Shown here piece after piece: positions 41,346-52,924 of a stretch of 64,000 bases of DNA. The notes below the pieces were generated by a model. The model was not told the origin of the DNA, did no database searches, and saw only the letters and a list, made by a program, of their open reading frames with translations. Location of the stretch: the NCBI GenBank assembly GCA_963921195.1, contig CAWUER010000532.1:186001-250000 (forward strand), written 5' to 3'. The stretch's first letter is position 1; each line of letters opens with the position of its first letter. This DNA is from Pegoplata infirma. Its lineage: Eukaryota > Arthropoda > Insecta > Diptera > Anthomyiidae. A program made the position numbers and the translations under genes.

Positions 41346-42388
41346 ATACCCTCCACTCTAGTGATAGAGGGTATATATAAGTTTGTCATTCCGTTTGTAA
41401 CACCTCGAAATATTGGTCTAGGACCCCATAAAGTATATATATTCATGATCCTCGATCGATTTTAAGACGATCTAGCGATGTCCGTCCGTCCGTCCGTCCG
41501 TCCGTCTGTCCGTCTGTCTGTCTGTTGAAAACACGCTAACTTTTGAAAGACTTTACGGAGGCTCCTGAAGTTTGGCATATATGTTGGGCATTTACCTGGT
41601 CAGGTTGGTATTGCAATCCAGCGAAATCGGTCCAGTGGTTCAAAAGTTATGAGCAAAAGACTGAATTTCGGCAAGGGTTTTTCGTGAATTTATGAGATAA
41701 AAAACACTATAACTTTCGAAAATCAAGGATGCTGAAGCTTGGCATATATATTTTTCGTTCCTCCAGCCTAGTTCGTATTGAATTTCACCCAAATCGGTCC
41801 AGTGGTTCAAAAGTTATTAGCAAAACCGTGAATATCAGATTAGCTTCACCTTAAATTCACGTGGTGAAAACCCGTTAAACCTGTTTTAAAACCATTGGTA
41901 AGTCACAAAAATATTTTAAAACGTATTTTTGTCACTCAAAAATATTTTTATACCAAAACAAAAAAAAAATACACTCGAAAAAAATTTTACACTCAAAAAA
42001 AATTTTACACTCAAAAAAAATTTTACACTCAAAAAAAAAAATTTGTAAATTTCTTTTTGAATGTAAAATTCGAAAAAATTTTACACTCAAAAAAAATTTT
42101 ACACTCAAAAAAAATTTTACACTCAAAAAAAAAATTAGTATTTTTTTTTTGAATGTAAAATTCGAAAAAATTTTACACTCAGAAAAAAATTTTACACTCA
42201 AAAAAAAAAATTAGTATTTTTTTTTTTTTTTTCAAAAATTACTAAAAAAAAATTTTTTTACACAAAATAAAATATTTCTAATCATAACTATTATTTTTTT
42301 TCACGTTAGAAAATTTACAATCACTTAAAATGGGCATTGTGGAGGGTATTCATTGATTCGGCCATGTCGAATTTAACTTTTCTACTTG
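41346..42388 (+). mobile_element. DINE-1/INE-1-like element, full-length with expanded 3' part
   Basis: It opens with ATACCCTCCACTCTAGTGAT and has the TCTAGCGATG core (41471-41480) followed by GTCCGTCCGTC repeats to about 41525. It ends with GTGGAGGGTATTCATTGA, the hairpin TTCGGCCATGTCGAA and CTACTTG. It is longer than the 38.6-kb copy because of an A-rich tandem repeat at 41960-42230. Two successive stretches reading TCGGTCCAGTGGTTCAAAAG (41622 and 41794) suggest an internal duplication. Confidence 0.8.
41960..42230. repeat. 18-bp tandem repeat (ACACTC-A8-TTTT)
   Basis: Eight or more copies of ACACTCAAAAAAAATTTT with poly-A length variation, in two blocks separated by a TTTGAATGTAAAATTCG spacer seen twice. 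The ORFs on both strands here (41895-42201) translate the repeat. Confidence 0.85.
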
Positions 42389-42900
42389 TTTTTTTTTTTT
42401 CAAAGAAGCTCAAAAACATCAGTAAAATAGCAAATTTATTTGCTAGGAATAAACAAAAAATTACAGACACAAAAACAGACAGATAGAAATCACGACTGTA
42501 AAAATTTAAATTATTCGCAATTTTCATAACAAAAATAACATTAAATAACAAATCCTACATATCTTAAAAAAATTTAAATGTTTTGACTACAAAAAGTTTG
42601 TATACAAAAATATTATTACCATAACAATGTTTAACCAAGAGAAAAACACGATTTTTCCATACCACCATCGAGTCTATGTAATGATTATAATTATGTTAAT
42701 GATCATTTGTAACCATATTAAATGCTTTAAATATATAACACTGACACAAACAATATGGCTGACTATGGGATGGCCTTCTGGTCGGCATAATTATGTTTAG
42801 ACATAATTTTGTTTTTAGTTTATAAAGGGCGGTCCATTTGGGTGTATTACCTATGTTTTTCAGCTCTTTTTAAAAATCTTAAATTAAGCTTAAATAAAAT
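42389..42900. other. Gap: no feature recognised
   Basis: No supported gene or element. The minus-strand ORF at 42321-42551 starts inside this interval and crosses the DINE-1 end. Confidence 0.35.
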
Positions 42901-43144
42901 TTCAATAAGTAAATGATAATCAAGCTCGAGGCCTTATTTTTCAATAAATGTTATGTGCAATAAAGATCGGATTAGCGGGCAGTCGTTTAATTGTGCGTCT
43001 ATTGTTACTCTATTTTAATAAAAACTTTATATTTTTATCCTGAAGATTCTATCCGTGGGATGACGAATGTTAAAATAAATAATTAAATAAATAAAATTTA
43101 TTGAAAACTAATTCCTCGAGCTTGATTATCATTTACTTATTGAA
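42901..43144. mobile_element. MITE with perfect 31-bp inverted repeats
   Basis: TTCAATAAGTAAATGATAAT and the following CAAGCTCGAGG (42901-42931) are repeated exactly in reverse at 43114-43144. The 180-bp interior has no ORF. The CTCGAGG end word is shared with the 543-bp repeat family. Confidence 0.75.
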
Positions 43145-43261
43145 GTTAAAACAAAAAGGTTGAAAAAACACAACCAATAATTAGTTTAAATATAATTTTG
43201 TCTTAATCTGTATAAAATAATCAATTTAAAATTTTTTTGAAAATTTTATATTTTTAGTAGG

Positions 43262-43790
43262 TTTTTTTTTTTAGCTCAAGGTTTTATTTCCTTAACTAAT
43301 TAAAACTATAATGTTCTCATAAAATAATTTTCCAGAAAACTTTTTTTCTGTTTTAAATTTATTTATGTTGGTAGTGTTTGCAAGACTAAGACGAGTTTTG
43401 GAATTTATCAGATTTCATTGTCCATATTTACTAAATAGTCTTGACAATGGAATCTGCCAAATTCCGAAACTCGTGTCGGATATGTCTTGCAAAAATTACC
43501 AACATAAATAAATTTAAAACAGAAAAAAACATATACTTGCTTAAGAGTGTAATCAATTACCCAGCCGATCATCTTAACAAGACGCGATACTTTTGTTATG
43601 ACTTTTATAAATTTTGTTTGCGTGTGTGGTATCACCCTGTACATAAATACTTTCTTGGAAACCATCTTAATAACAAACACATAATTAAGATTCCTTTACC
43701 CTTAGCACAATGTTGGACGACATTAAGTATATACTTAACTATTATTATCCTTACACTTCTTGCTTAAAAGCCAGTCAAACAACAATTTGA
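43262..43790. repeat. Dispersed diverged copy of the 543-bp repeat family, palindromic
   Basis: AGCTCAAGG, TTTATTTATGTTGGT and TTTGCAAGAC match the array at 47-53 kb, first in one direction (43270-43430) then reversed (43433-43520). This makes a palindrome centred near 43432, and the ORFs on both strands reflect it. The plus-strand half keeps a recognisable hammerhead core: TTGACAA, GGAAT/ATTCC stem, GAAA and GTC. Confidence 0.6.
43433..43498 (+). ncRNA. Degenerate hammerhead-like motif
   Basis: TTGACAAT, stem GGAAT/ATTCC with loop CTGCCAA, GAAA and a GTC cleavage triplet are present. The inner stem I (TAGTC with GGATA) has a mismatch and stem III carries a change, so activity is doubtful. 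Confidence 0.35.
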
Positions 43791-45364
43791 AATGTCTTGA
43801 AATGTTAACCGCAGTATAATTTGAAAAATCTTTTAATGTAGTAACAGTTGTTATTTTACCTTATATCCTTTTTCCTCCTTTATGTAGTTACGTTAATGTT
43901 TATTTGATACATACACAGAAAAAAATATTAAAAAAAAAACTTACAAGGGTGGTCTTTCAGAGCGCACTTATTTATTAAAATGTAAGGACATGGTCAAATT
44001 TTGTGTAAAAAACTGAGTGAAATCCTTAAATAAAAAAATGTGAAAGTGTATTTTTCTAACTTGTTTATTTTGTGATTGTTTCAGACTTTTTATACAAATT
44101 TTAAACTGAAACGTTAATTTTTAATTTTATATTTAGTAAAATTCACACTGTTTTAAATTATTTCAAGATTTTATTAATATATTACAATTAAAGGTTGGAG
44201 TAAAGTTTTGTATGAGAAAACCTTAAAATATGTAAATGTTAATTTTTTCTACCTTGTATACAACAATCACGTAAATTAAATAAAATTTTAGTGACAGTTA
44301 CACGTGACTCACCGAAAATTGTTATTAATAAAAATTTTCATTAATTTTTATTTAAGTTTGCAATTTTCCTTTACTTGCCTATTACAATTCGACATTTAAA
44401 CAATGAATACTGTCAGACATTTCATTAAAAACTTCATAAAACTTTGCAAACAAGTTCTACAAATATTTTCATTATTTTCATGTAAGTTTTCATTGAAAGA
44501 AACGTTAATGACGCCAGTTTCATTGATTAAATGAAACCTGTCTTAGGTTAAAAATGTAAGTCATTTTTCATTAAGATTATGTCAATTTGCATTACTTTCA
44601 TGAAACTTTTTATTTTCAGTGTACTAGTAAATAAGTATTTACTAATTTTTTTTTTATTTTTTCTCTGTAATATCAAAACAACTTTAGCACTTGAAATGAA
44701 AGTTATCTGAAAAATTTGTTCAAATTTGGCCACATAAAAATTTTAAAACTTTGCACTACAAAATATACGTTTGATTAGAGCAAAAGGTTTAGTATTATTT
44801 GTTTCTTTTTATATCTAATCTAACGAAGGTTTTTTTTTCTGAAAATTTTAAAATATTGAAAAAATACAAAAAAAAAATTTTTTTGATTGAAAAAAATGTT
44901 GTGTGGGTTTAAATTCGTAAACTTTTACGGCGACTGACCTAGTAAGTTACGTATCATGAATATTATTCCAATAGTTTTTCTCTCGACTTTATGTAAAGCC
45001 GCAGCCTCATTTGACTAGATTTTGATCTCCGGAAAAATTTTGATATTTAAAAAAATATTTTTTATCTTCAGATATACAAATGATAATTTATAAAATATAA
45101 TTTTAAATGGTACAGTTTGGCGAAATCGGAGATTTTTTACGAAATTTTGAATTTTTTTGCCAAATAATATTTCAGAACATATGCATTGAAAATTGGGGCA
45201 TATACACTAATTTGATGCTTTTGCAATTCCAAGTTTAACCAAATTTGACAATTTTTAAATCGAAAAATCTTTTCTGAATCTGGAACTTTTTTACACAAAA
45301 AAATTAATCAAAGTGTTACTTTTTTTCAAAATATCTAAATAAAACTGGAAAGTTTTTATCGACA
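43791..45364. other. Gap: no feature recognised
   Basis: AT-rich DNA without a supported gene. Around 44310-44632 repeated TTTCATGAAA/CATTAAAA motifs and an ATTTTCAGTG end hint at an old MITE, but no partner terminus or duplication is convincing. Confidence 0.35.
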
Positions 45365-46124
45365 AAAAATATTGAGAATTTTAGAAATTTTTTAACAAAA
45401 ATGTCTCAGAATCTGTAAATTTTCTCATTCAATACTTGAATAAGAGATTTTTTAAGATTATAATATTTTTTTTAGACTTTTTCTATACGAAAAGTATTTT
45501 AGAATCAAAGATTTTGTCTTTACAAAATATGTCTTATAATCTCAGTATTTTATTTACAAAAAATGACTCAGAATCGGAAAAATCTTTAAGAAAAATGTAT
45601 CAGAATTTGTGAATTTTTCTATACCAATTTGAGACATTTGTCTTACAAACAATTTTTCTGTACGGAAAATGTGTTAGAATCCGCGAATTCTTCTATGCAA
45701 AAATGTCTCAGAGTCTCATAATTTTTCTATACAAATTTTAGATTTTTCGTATAGAAAAATTCACTATACGAAAAATGTCTTTGAATCTGAGAATTTTTCA
45801 ATACGAAAAATGTCTCAGAATCTGGGAATTTTTCAATGCGAAAAATATCTCAGAAAATCTCAGAATTTTTGAATACGAAAAATGTTTTAGAGTCTGAAAT
45901 TCTTTTTTAAACCAAAATTGTCCCAGCAGCTGAAAACTTTTTCTATACGATAAATGTGTTAGAATCTGAGAGTTTTTCTGTACAAAAAATGACTCAGAAT
46001 CTAAGAATTTTTCTATAAGCAAAATGTCCCAAAATCAAACAACTTTTTTAGAACTGAGAGTTTTTCTATACGAAAAATGTCTCAGAATCTAAGAATTTTT
46101 CTATACGAAAAATGTCTTATAACA
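45365..46124. repeat. Degenerate 33-36-bp minisatellite
   Basis: About 20 diverged units of the CTCAGAATCTGAG family, alternating with TTTTTCTATACGAAAAATG. The C of CTATACG distinguishes this array from the CTATAGA arrays. It is interrupted at 46125 by a foldback element. The ORF at 45798-46022 is a by-product. Confidence 0.85.
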
Positions 46125-46744
46125 CCGTCCGAAAAAAATTTCGTTAAACACGAACTTGATATACGTTTTAGACTAGAGAATAAATGTAGTAAAACTGCGT
46201 TACCAGTTTTTCACTTCGTGATCCTGTTTTCTTTTAAACGGACTCCAAAGTTTCAGAGGATTAATTTTTGTAAAATATTTTTTAAATATTTGTACTTGTC
46301 CGAGGATGCAACTATTGATGACAAATTATAGAAGAGAATTTCCGCTAATTTTCCCACTTTATTATTTTGACATATCAAGAAGAAGGAGGTAAGTAATGCC
46401 CTTTCAAATCTTTGTCCTTAAATATCATTTAAAATTTTTAACAAAATATTTTGATAAATTTTGAAAGTTCATTATTTACATCCTTTTTCTTGATATGGTA
46501 AAATAAAAAAATGTTAAAATTAAGGAAGATTCTCCTCTTTCATTTTCAATCAAAAGTGACATTATAATATAAGTACAAATATTTAAAGAATATTTTACAA
46601 AATGTCAGCCTTTAAAACTTTGAAGTCCTTTTAAAAGGAGACAGGATCACGAAACGAAAAACTGTAAATACAGTTTTACTCCATTTGATCTCTACTTTCA
46701 GACGTATATCATCCGGTTCATGTTTAATATTGGCTGTCGGACGG
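46125..46744. mobile_element. Foldback element, CCGTCCG termini
   Basis: The left end CCGTCCGAAAAAAATTTCGT and the reversed right end CCGTCCGACAGCCAATATTA begin inverted arms that continue with GATATACG/CGTATATC and GTGATCCTGT/ACAGGATCAC blocks. Minisatellite units lie on both sides. A target duplication is not clear. The ORF at 46077-46331 crosses the boundary and is not a gene. Confidence 0.6.
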
Positions 46745-46904
46745 CCAAAAATTTGAGAATTTTCGTGAGTATAATACAAGTATTTCAATGTTTAAAATGT
46801 CTTGGAATTTAATTTTTTTGTTCAAAAATTGTAAAACTAAAAAAATTTCTCGCAATTTAGAAGTTTTTCGTTTCAAAAATATCTTAGAAGTTTTCTGCAT
46901 AAAT

Positions 46905-47434
46905 GTGGTTTATAACACTACGTGACAGTTTTTTGACCAAATGTATCTGACACCTAATCTTTATGTACAATTGTCCGCTGAATCCGAATATGAAGTCAGA
47001 ATGGTCAATAGTAGAACAGTTTTCGAGATATTCGAAAATATGCATTATTTGTGTTTTTAAAAAAGATGATGTCGTTTAAATGCAAATATCTTCAAAACTA
47101 TTCGTCGATTTATGTATTACTTTTTTTTTAATGAAAGATAATAAAATTACTAAAATAACCATGGGTCGCTTGTGAAGATTAGTCAAGAAATGACAGAGTT
47201 ACAGTGGACAAAAGTTCAAACTTCATGAAAAATTTGATGATTTTTTGCAATTTTGCTCTTTTCAAGTTATTTTTTTTAAACCAAACAATTAAAAATTATA
47301 ATGTTTTATTACATAGTACATTATTTTATTTCAATACAAACATTTTGCGCCCAACAAGACACAGATTGGTGCAAAAATAACAAAGGTACAGAAGATTTAG
47401 TGAATTAACCCACTTTTCATTACTAACATTTAGC
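46905..47434 (+). repeat. Left arm of the palindrome that hosts the 543-bp array
   Basis: GACACCTAATCTTTATG, CCGAATATGAAGTCAGAA and ACAAACATTTTGCGCCCAAC all recur reversed at 52950-53260. The arms are diverged, so they predate the near-identical array inserted between them. Confidence 0.65.
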
Positions 47435-47571
47435 TTTGTATATTTACATTTTGAGGATGTTTATTCTGGCTCGAGGTCATTATTTTCTTTACTAATTAAA
47501 ACCATGATATTCTCATAGCATAATTTTCAAGAAAATTATTTTTTTTGTTTTAAATTTATTTATGTTGGTCA

Positions 47572-47643
47572 TTTTTGCAAGACTTAATCGACACGTGTTT
47601 CGGAATTTGTCAAGATTCCATTGTCAAGATTATTTAGCAAAAA
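47572..47643 (-). ncRNA. Hammerhead-like ribozyme candidate, unit 1
   Basis: Minus-strand copy of the 72-nt motif described at 50484-50555; predicted cleavage between 47590 and 47589. Confidence 0.6.
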
Positions 47644-48114
47644 TAGAAACGATTTACTACAAAGTAGCAAACGAGTCTAATGACAAATCGTTTGGTGCAC
47701 AAACTAGCAAATTAATACATATTCGCCTCTATTCTCAATGAGAATTAGGAAGACAAAGAAATTGTACCATGCTAATAAGGCAACGATTATCAATAACCAA
47801 CAAAAATATTTAAAACAATTTTACATACGATAGTCCATTGGACTACAACAATATGTTTTTTGTGTTTTTGTTGTAACAAATACTCCATATTAGGGTTATT
47901 CATCACATGGCGTGCCAACCATTATGTTCAAATTCTGATTAATTTTTATTAAAAAATAAAAATTGTTTTATTCGACCTTTAAAATATTATATTTTGAGGA
48001 TGTTTATTCTGGCTCGAGGTCATTATTTTCTTTACTAATTAAAACCATGATATTCTCATAGCATAATTTTCAAGAAAATTATTTTTTTTGTTTTAAATTT
48101 ATTTATGTTGGTCA

Positions 48115-48186
48115 TTTTTGCAAGACTTAATCGACACGTGTTTCGGAATTTGTCAAGATTCCATTGTCAAGATTATTTAGCAAAAA
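48115..48186 (-). ncRNA. Hammerhead-like ribozyme candidate, unit 2
   Basis: Identical to unit 1, offset by 543 bp. Confidence 0.6.
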
Positions 48187-48658
48187 TAGAAACGATTTAC
48201 TACAAAGTAGCAAACGAGTCTAATGACAAATCGTTTGGTGCACAAACTAGCAAATTAATACATATTCGCCTCTATTCTCAATGAGAATTAGGAAGACAAA
48301 GAAATTGTACCATGCTAATAAGGCAACGATTATCAATAACCAACAAAAATATTTAAAACAATTTTACATACGATAGTCCATTGGACTACAACAATATGTT
48401 TTTTGTGTTTTTGTTGTAACAAATACTCCATATTAGGGTTATTCATCACATGGCGTGCCAACCATTATGTTCAAATTCTGATTAATTTTTATTAAAAAAT
48501 AAAAATTGTTTTATTCGACCTTTAAAATATTATATTTTGAGGATGTTTATTCTGGCTCGAGGTCATTATTTTCTTTACTAATTAAAACCATGATATTCTC
48601 ATAGCATAATTTTCAAGAAAATTATTTTTTTTTGTTTTAAATTTATTTATGTTGGTCA

Positions 48659-48730
48659 TTTTTGCAAGACTTAATCGACACGTGTTTCGGAATTTGTCAA
48701 GATTCCATTGTCAAGATTATTTAGCAAAAA
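48659..48730 (-). ncRNA. Hammerhead-like ribozyme candidate, unit 3
   Basis: Identical motif, offset 544 bp because this unit has one extra T in the poly-T run. Confidence 0.6.
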
Positions 48731-49201
48731 TAGAAACGATTTACTACAAAGTAGCAAACGAGTCTAATGACAAATCGTTTGGTGCACAAACTAGCAAATT
48801 AATACATATTCGCCTCTATTCTCAATGAGAATTAGGAAGACAAAGAAATTGTACCATGCTAATAAGGCAACGATTATCAATAACCAACAAAAATATTTAA
48901 AACAATTTTACATACGATAGTCCATTGGACTACAACAATATGTTTTTTGTGTTTTTGTTGTAACAAATACTCCATATTAGGGTTATTCATCACATGGCGT
49001 GCCAACCATTATGTTCAAATTCTGATTAATTTTTATTAAAAAATAAAAATTGTTTTATTCGACCTTTAAAATATTATATTTTGAGGATGTTTATTCTGGC
49101 TCGAGGTCATTATTTTCTTTACTAATTAAAACCATGATATTCTCATAGCATAATTTTCAAGAAAATTATTTTTTTTGTTTTAAATTTATTTATGTTGGTC
49201 A

Positions 49202-49273
49202 TTTTTGCAAGACTTAATCGACACGTGTTTCGGAATTTGTCAAGATTCCATTGTCAAGATTATTTAGCAAAAA
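49202..49273 (-). ncRNA. Hammerhead-like ribozyme candidate, unit 4
   Basis: Identical motif, minus strand. Confidence 0.6.
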
Positions 49274-49744
49274 TAGAAACGATTTACTACAAAGTAGCAA
49301 ACGAGTCTAATGACAAATCGTTTGGTGCACAAACTAGCAAATTAATACATATTCGCCTCTATTCTCAATGAGAATTAGGAAGACAAAGAAATTGTACCAT
49401 GCTAATAAGGCAACGATTATCAATAACCAACAAAAATATTTAAAACAATTTTACATACGATAGTCCATTGGACTACAACAATATGTTTTTTGTGTTTTTG
49501 TTGTAACAAATACTCCATATTAGGGTTATTCATCACATGGCGTGCCAACCATTATGTTCAAATTCTGATTAATTTTTATTAAAAAATAAAAATTGTTTTA
49601 TTCGACCTTTAAAATATTATATTTTGAGGATGTTTATTCTGGCTCGAGGTCATTATTTTCTTTACTAATTAAAACCATGATATTCTCATAGCATAATTTT
49701 CAAGAAAATTATTTTTTTTGTTTTAAATTTATTTATGTTGGTCA

Positions 49745-49816
49745 TTTTTGCAAGACTTAATCGACACGTGTTTCGGAATTTGTCAAGATTCCATTGTCAA
49801 GATTATTTAGCAAAAA
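49745..49816 (-). ncRNA. Hammerhead-like ribozyme candidate, unit 5
   Basis: Identical motif; last minus-strand copy before the orientation switch. Confidence 0.6.
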
Positions 49817-50483
49817 TAGAAACGATTTACTACAAAGTAGCAAACGAGTCTAATGACAAATCGTTTGGTGCACAAACTAGCAAATTAATACATATTCGCC
49901 TCTATTCTCAATGAGAATTAGGAAGACAAAGAAATTGTACCATGCTAATAAGGCAACGATTATCAATAACCAACAAAAATATTTAAAACAATTTTACATA
50001 CGATAGTCCATTGGACTACAACAATATGTTTTTTGTGTTTTTGTTGTAACAAATACTCCATATTAGGGTTATTCATCACATGGCGTGCCAACCATTATGT
50101 TCAAATTCTGATTAATTTTTATTAAAAAATAAAAATTGTTTTATTCGACCTTCGAATAAAACAATTTTTATTTTTTAATAAAAATTAATCAGAATTTGAA
50201 CATAATGGTTGGCACGCCATGTGATGAATAACCCTAATATGGAGTATTTGTTACAACAAAAACACAAAAAACATATTGTTGTAGTCCAATGGACTATCGT
50301 ATGTAAAATTGTTTTAAATATTTTTGTTGGTTATTGATAATCGTTGCCTTATTAGCATGGTACAATTTCTTTGTCTTCCTAATTCTCATTGAGAATAGAG
50401 GCGAATATGTATTAATTTGCTAGTTTGTGCACCAAACGATTTGTCATTAGACTCGTTTGCTACTTTGTAGTAAATCGTTTCTA

Positions 50484-50555
50484 TTTTTGCTAAATAATCT
50501 TGACAATGGAATCTTGACAAATTCCGAAACACGTGTCGATTAAGTCTTGCAAAAA
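50484..50555 (+). ncRNA. Type I hammerhead-like ribozyme candidate, unit 6 (reference copy)
   Basis: Outer stem I: TTTTTGC (50484-50490) with GCAAAAA (50549-50555). Internal loop: TAAA against AGTCTT. Inner stem I: TAATC (50495-50499) with GATTA (50538-50542). Core TTGACAA (50500-50506) matches CUGANGA with the C3-G8 pair replaced by U3-A8. Stem II: GGAAT (50508-50512) with ATTCC (50521-50525), 8-nt loop. GAAA (50526-50529) follows directly. Stem III is CACGTG, either two pairs closing an ACGT loop or a longer helix in a dimer. The GTC triplet ends at 50537, the predicted cleavage site. One extra U sits between the core and stem II, the main deviation. A very short stem III is characteristic of Penelope-like and retrozyme hammerheads. 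Folding was done by eye. Confidence 0.65.
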
Positions 50556-51025
50556 TGACCAACATAAATAAATTTAAAACAAAAAAATAATTTTCTTGAA
50601 AATTATGCTATGAGAATATCATGGTTTTAATTAGTAAAGAAAATAATGACCTCGAGCCAGAATAAACATCCTCAAAATATAATATTTTAAAGGTCGAATA
50701 AAACAATTTTTATTTTTTAATAAAAATTAATCAGAATTTGAACATAATGGTTGGCACGCCATGTGATGAATAACCCTAATATGGAGTATTTGTTACAACA
50801 AAAACACAAAAAACATATTGTTGTAGTCCAATGGACTATCGTATGTAAAATTGTTTTAAATATTTTTGTTGGTTATTGATAATCGTTGCCTTATTAGCAT
50901 GGTACAATTTCTTTGTCTTCCTAATTCTCATTGAGAATAGAGGCGAATATGTATTAATTTGCTAGTTTGTGCACCAAACGATTTGTCATTAGACTCGTTT
51001 GCTACTTTGTAGTAAATCGTTTCTA

Positions 51026-51097
51026 TTTTTGCTAAATAATCTTGACAATGGAATCTTGACAAATTCCGAAACACGTGTCGATTAAGTCTTGCAAAAA
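51026..51097 (+). ncRNA. Hammerhead-like ribozyme candidate, unit 7
   Basis: Identical to the reference copy at 50484; this unit has the longest poly-A run (11 A) downstream. Confidence 0.6.
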
Positions 51098-51571
51098 TGA
51101 CCAACATAAATAAATTTAAAACAAAAAAAAAAATAATTTTCTTGAAAATTATGCTATGAGAATATCATGGTTTTAATTAGTAAAGAAAATAATGACCTCG
51201 AGCCAGAATAAACATCCTCAAAATATAATATTTTAAAGGTCGAATAAAACAATTTTTATTTTTTAATAAAAATTAATCAGAATTTGAACATAATGGTTGG
51301 CACGCCATGTGATGAATAACCCTAATATGGAGTATTTGTTACAACAAAAACACAAAAAACATATTGTTGTAGTCCAATGGACTATCGTATGTAAAATTGT
51401 TTTAAATATTTTTGTTGGTTATTGATAATCGTTGCCTTATTAGCATGGTACAATTTCTTTGTCTTCCTAATTCTCATTGAGAATAGAGGCGAATATGTAT
51501 TAATTTGCTAGTTTGTGCACCAAACGATTTGTCATTAGACTCGTTTGCTACTTTGTAGTAAATCGTTTCTA

Positions 51572-51643
51572 TTTTTGCTAAATAATCTTGACAATGGAAT
51601 CTTGACAAATTCCGAAACACGTGTCGATTAAGTCTTGCAAAAA
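51572..51643 (+). ncRNA. Hammerhead-like ribozyme candidate, unit 8
   Basis: Identical to the reference copy. Confidence 0.6.
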
Positions 51644-52114
51644 TGACCAACATAAATAAATTTAAAACAAAAAAAATAATTTTCTTGAAAATTATGCTAT
51701 GAGAATATCATGGTTTTAATTAGTAAAGAAAATAATGACCTCGAGCCAGAATAAACATCCTCAAAATATAATATTTTAAAGGTCGAATAAAACAATTTTT
51801 ATTTTTTAATAAAAATTAATCAGAATTTGAACATAATGGTTGGCACGCCATGTGATGAATAACCCTAATATGGAGTATTTGTTACAACAAAAACACAAAA
51901 AACATATTGTTGTAGTCCAATGGACTATCGTATGTAAAATTGTTTTAAATATTTTTGTTGGTTATTGATAATCGTTGCCTTATTAGCATGGTACAATTTC
52001 TTTGTCTTCCTAATTCTCATTGAGAATAGAGGCGAATATGTATTAATTTGCTAGTTTGTGCACCAAACGATTTGTCATTAGACTCGTTTGCTACTTTGTA
52101 GTAAATCGTTTCTA

Positions 52115-52186
52115 TTTTTGCTAAATAATCTTGACAATGGAATCTTGACAAATTCCGAAACACGTGTCGATTAAGTCTTGCAAAAA
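52115..52186 (+). ncRNA. Hammerhead-like ribozyme candidate, unit 9
   Basis: Identical to the reference copy. Confidence 0.6.
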
Positions 52187-52657
52187 TGACCAACATAAAT
52201 AAATTTAAAACAAAAAAAATAATTTTCTTGAAAATTATGCTATGAGAATATCATGGTTTTAATTAGTAAAGAAAATAATGACCTCGAGCCAGAATAAACA
52301 TCCTCAAAATATAATATTTTAAAGGTCGAATAAAACAATTTTTATTTTTTAATAAAAATTAATCAGAATTTGAACATAATGGTTGGCACGCCATGTGATG
52401 AATAACCCTAATATGGAGTATTTGTTACAACAAAAACACAAAAAACATATTGTTGTAGTCCAATGGACTATCGTATGTAAAATTGTTTTAAATATTTTTG
52501 TTGGTTATTGATAATCGTTGCCTTATTAGCATGGTACAATTTCTTTGTCTTCCTAATTCTCATTGAGAATAGAGGCGAATATGTATTAATTTGCTAGTTT
52601 GTGCACCAAACGATTTGTCATTAGACTCGTTTGCTACTTTGTAGTAAATCGTTTCTA

Positions 52658-52729
52658 TTTTTGCTAAATAATCTTGACAATGGAATCTTGACAAATTCCG
52701 AAACACGTGTCGATTAAGTCTTGCAAAAA
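52658..52729 (+). ncRNA. Hammerhead-like ribozyme candidate, unit 10
   Basis: Identical to the reference copy; last full unit before the 50-bp partial unit. Confidence 0.6.
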
Positions 52730-52924
52730 TGACCAACATAAATAAATTTAAAACAAAAAAAATAATTTTCTTGAAAATTATGCTATGAGAATATCATGGT
52801 TTTAATTAGTAAAGAAAATAATGACCTCGAGCCAGAATAAACATCCTCAAAATATAATATTTTAAAGGTCGAATAAAACAATTTTTATTTTTTAATAAAA
52901 ATTAATCAGAATTTGTATATTTAC

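Larger units (their letters stand above)
47448..52915. repeat. Head-to-head array of ten ~543-bp units with hammerhead motifs
   Basis: Five units run left to right (47448-50152) and five in reverse (50153-52863, plus a 50-bp partial to 52915), joined at a near-perfect palindrome around TTCGACCTTCGAA. Period is 543-544 bp. By eye, units differ mainly in one poly-T/A run (7-11 nt), so the array is young or strongly homogenised. The direct repeat TTTGTATATTTAC flanks it (47435-47447 and 52912-52924; TATATTTAC excludes bases the unit itself supplies), as expected from insertion of the whole structure. There is no ORF. Each unit folds into a type I hammerhead-like ribozyme. Tandem units with such ribozymes are known from retrozymes and Penelope-like terminal repeats. 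Confidence 0.85.

Noticed and set aside
41895..42201. ORFs rich in YTQKKF or FECKIF
   Set aside because: Translation of the 18-bp ACACTC-A8-TTTT tandem repeat.
43408..43767. Overlapping 90- and 108-codon ORFs on opposite strands
   Set aside because: They are produced by the palindromic copy of the 543-bp repeat family; no protein motif is seen.
47448..52915. Penelope reverse transcriptase or GIY-YIG endonuclease in or beside the array
   Set aside because: No ORF with such motifs occurs in the units or flanks; the array is non-coding in this window.
47448..52915. Treating the inverted array as a certain assembly artefact
   Set aside because: Homopolymer lengths differ between units and a direct repeat flanks the whole array, which a simple mirror artefact would not explain; long reads are still needed.
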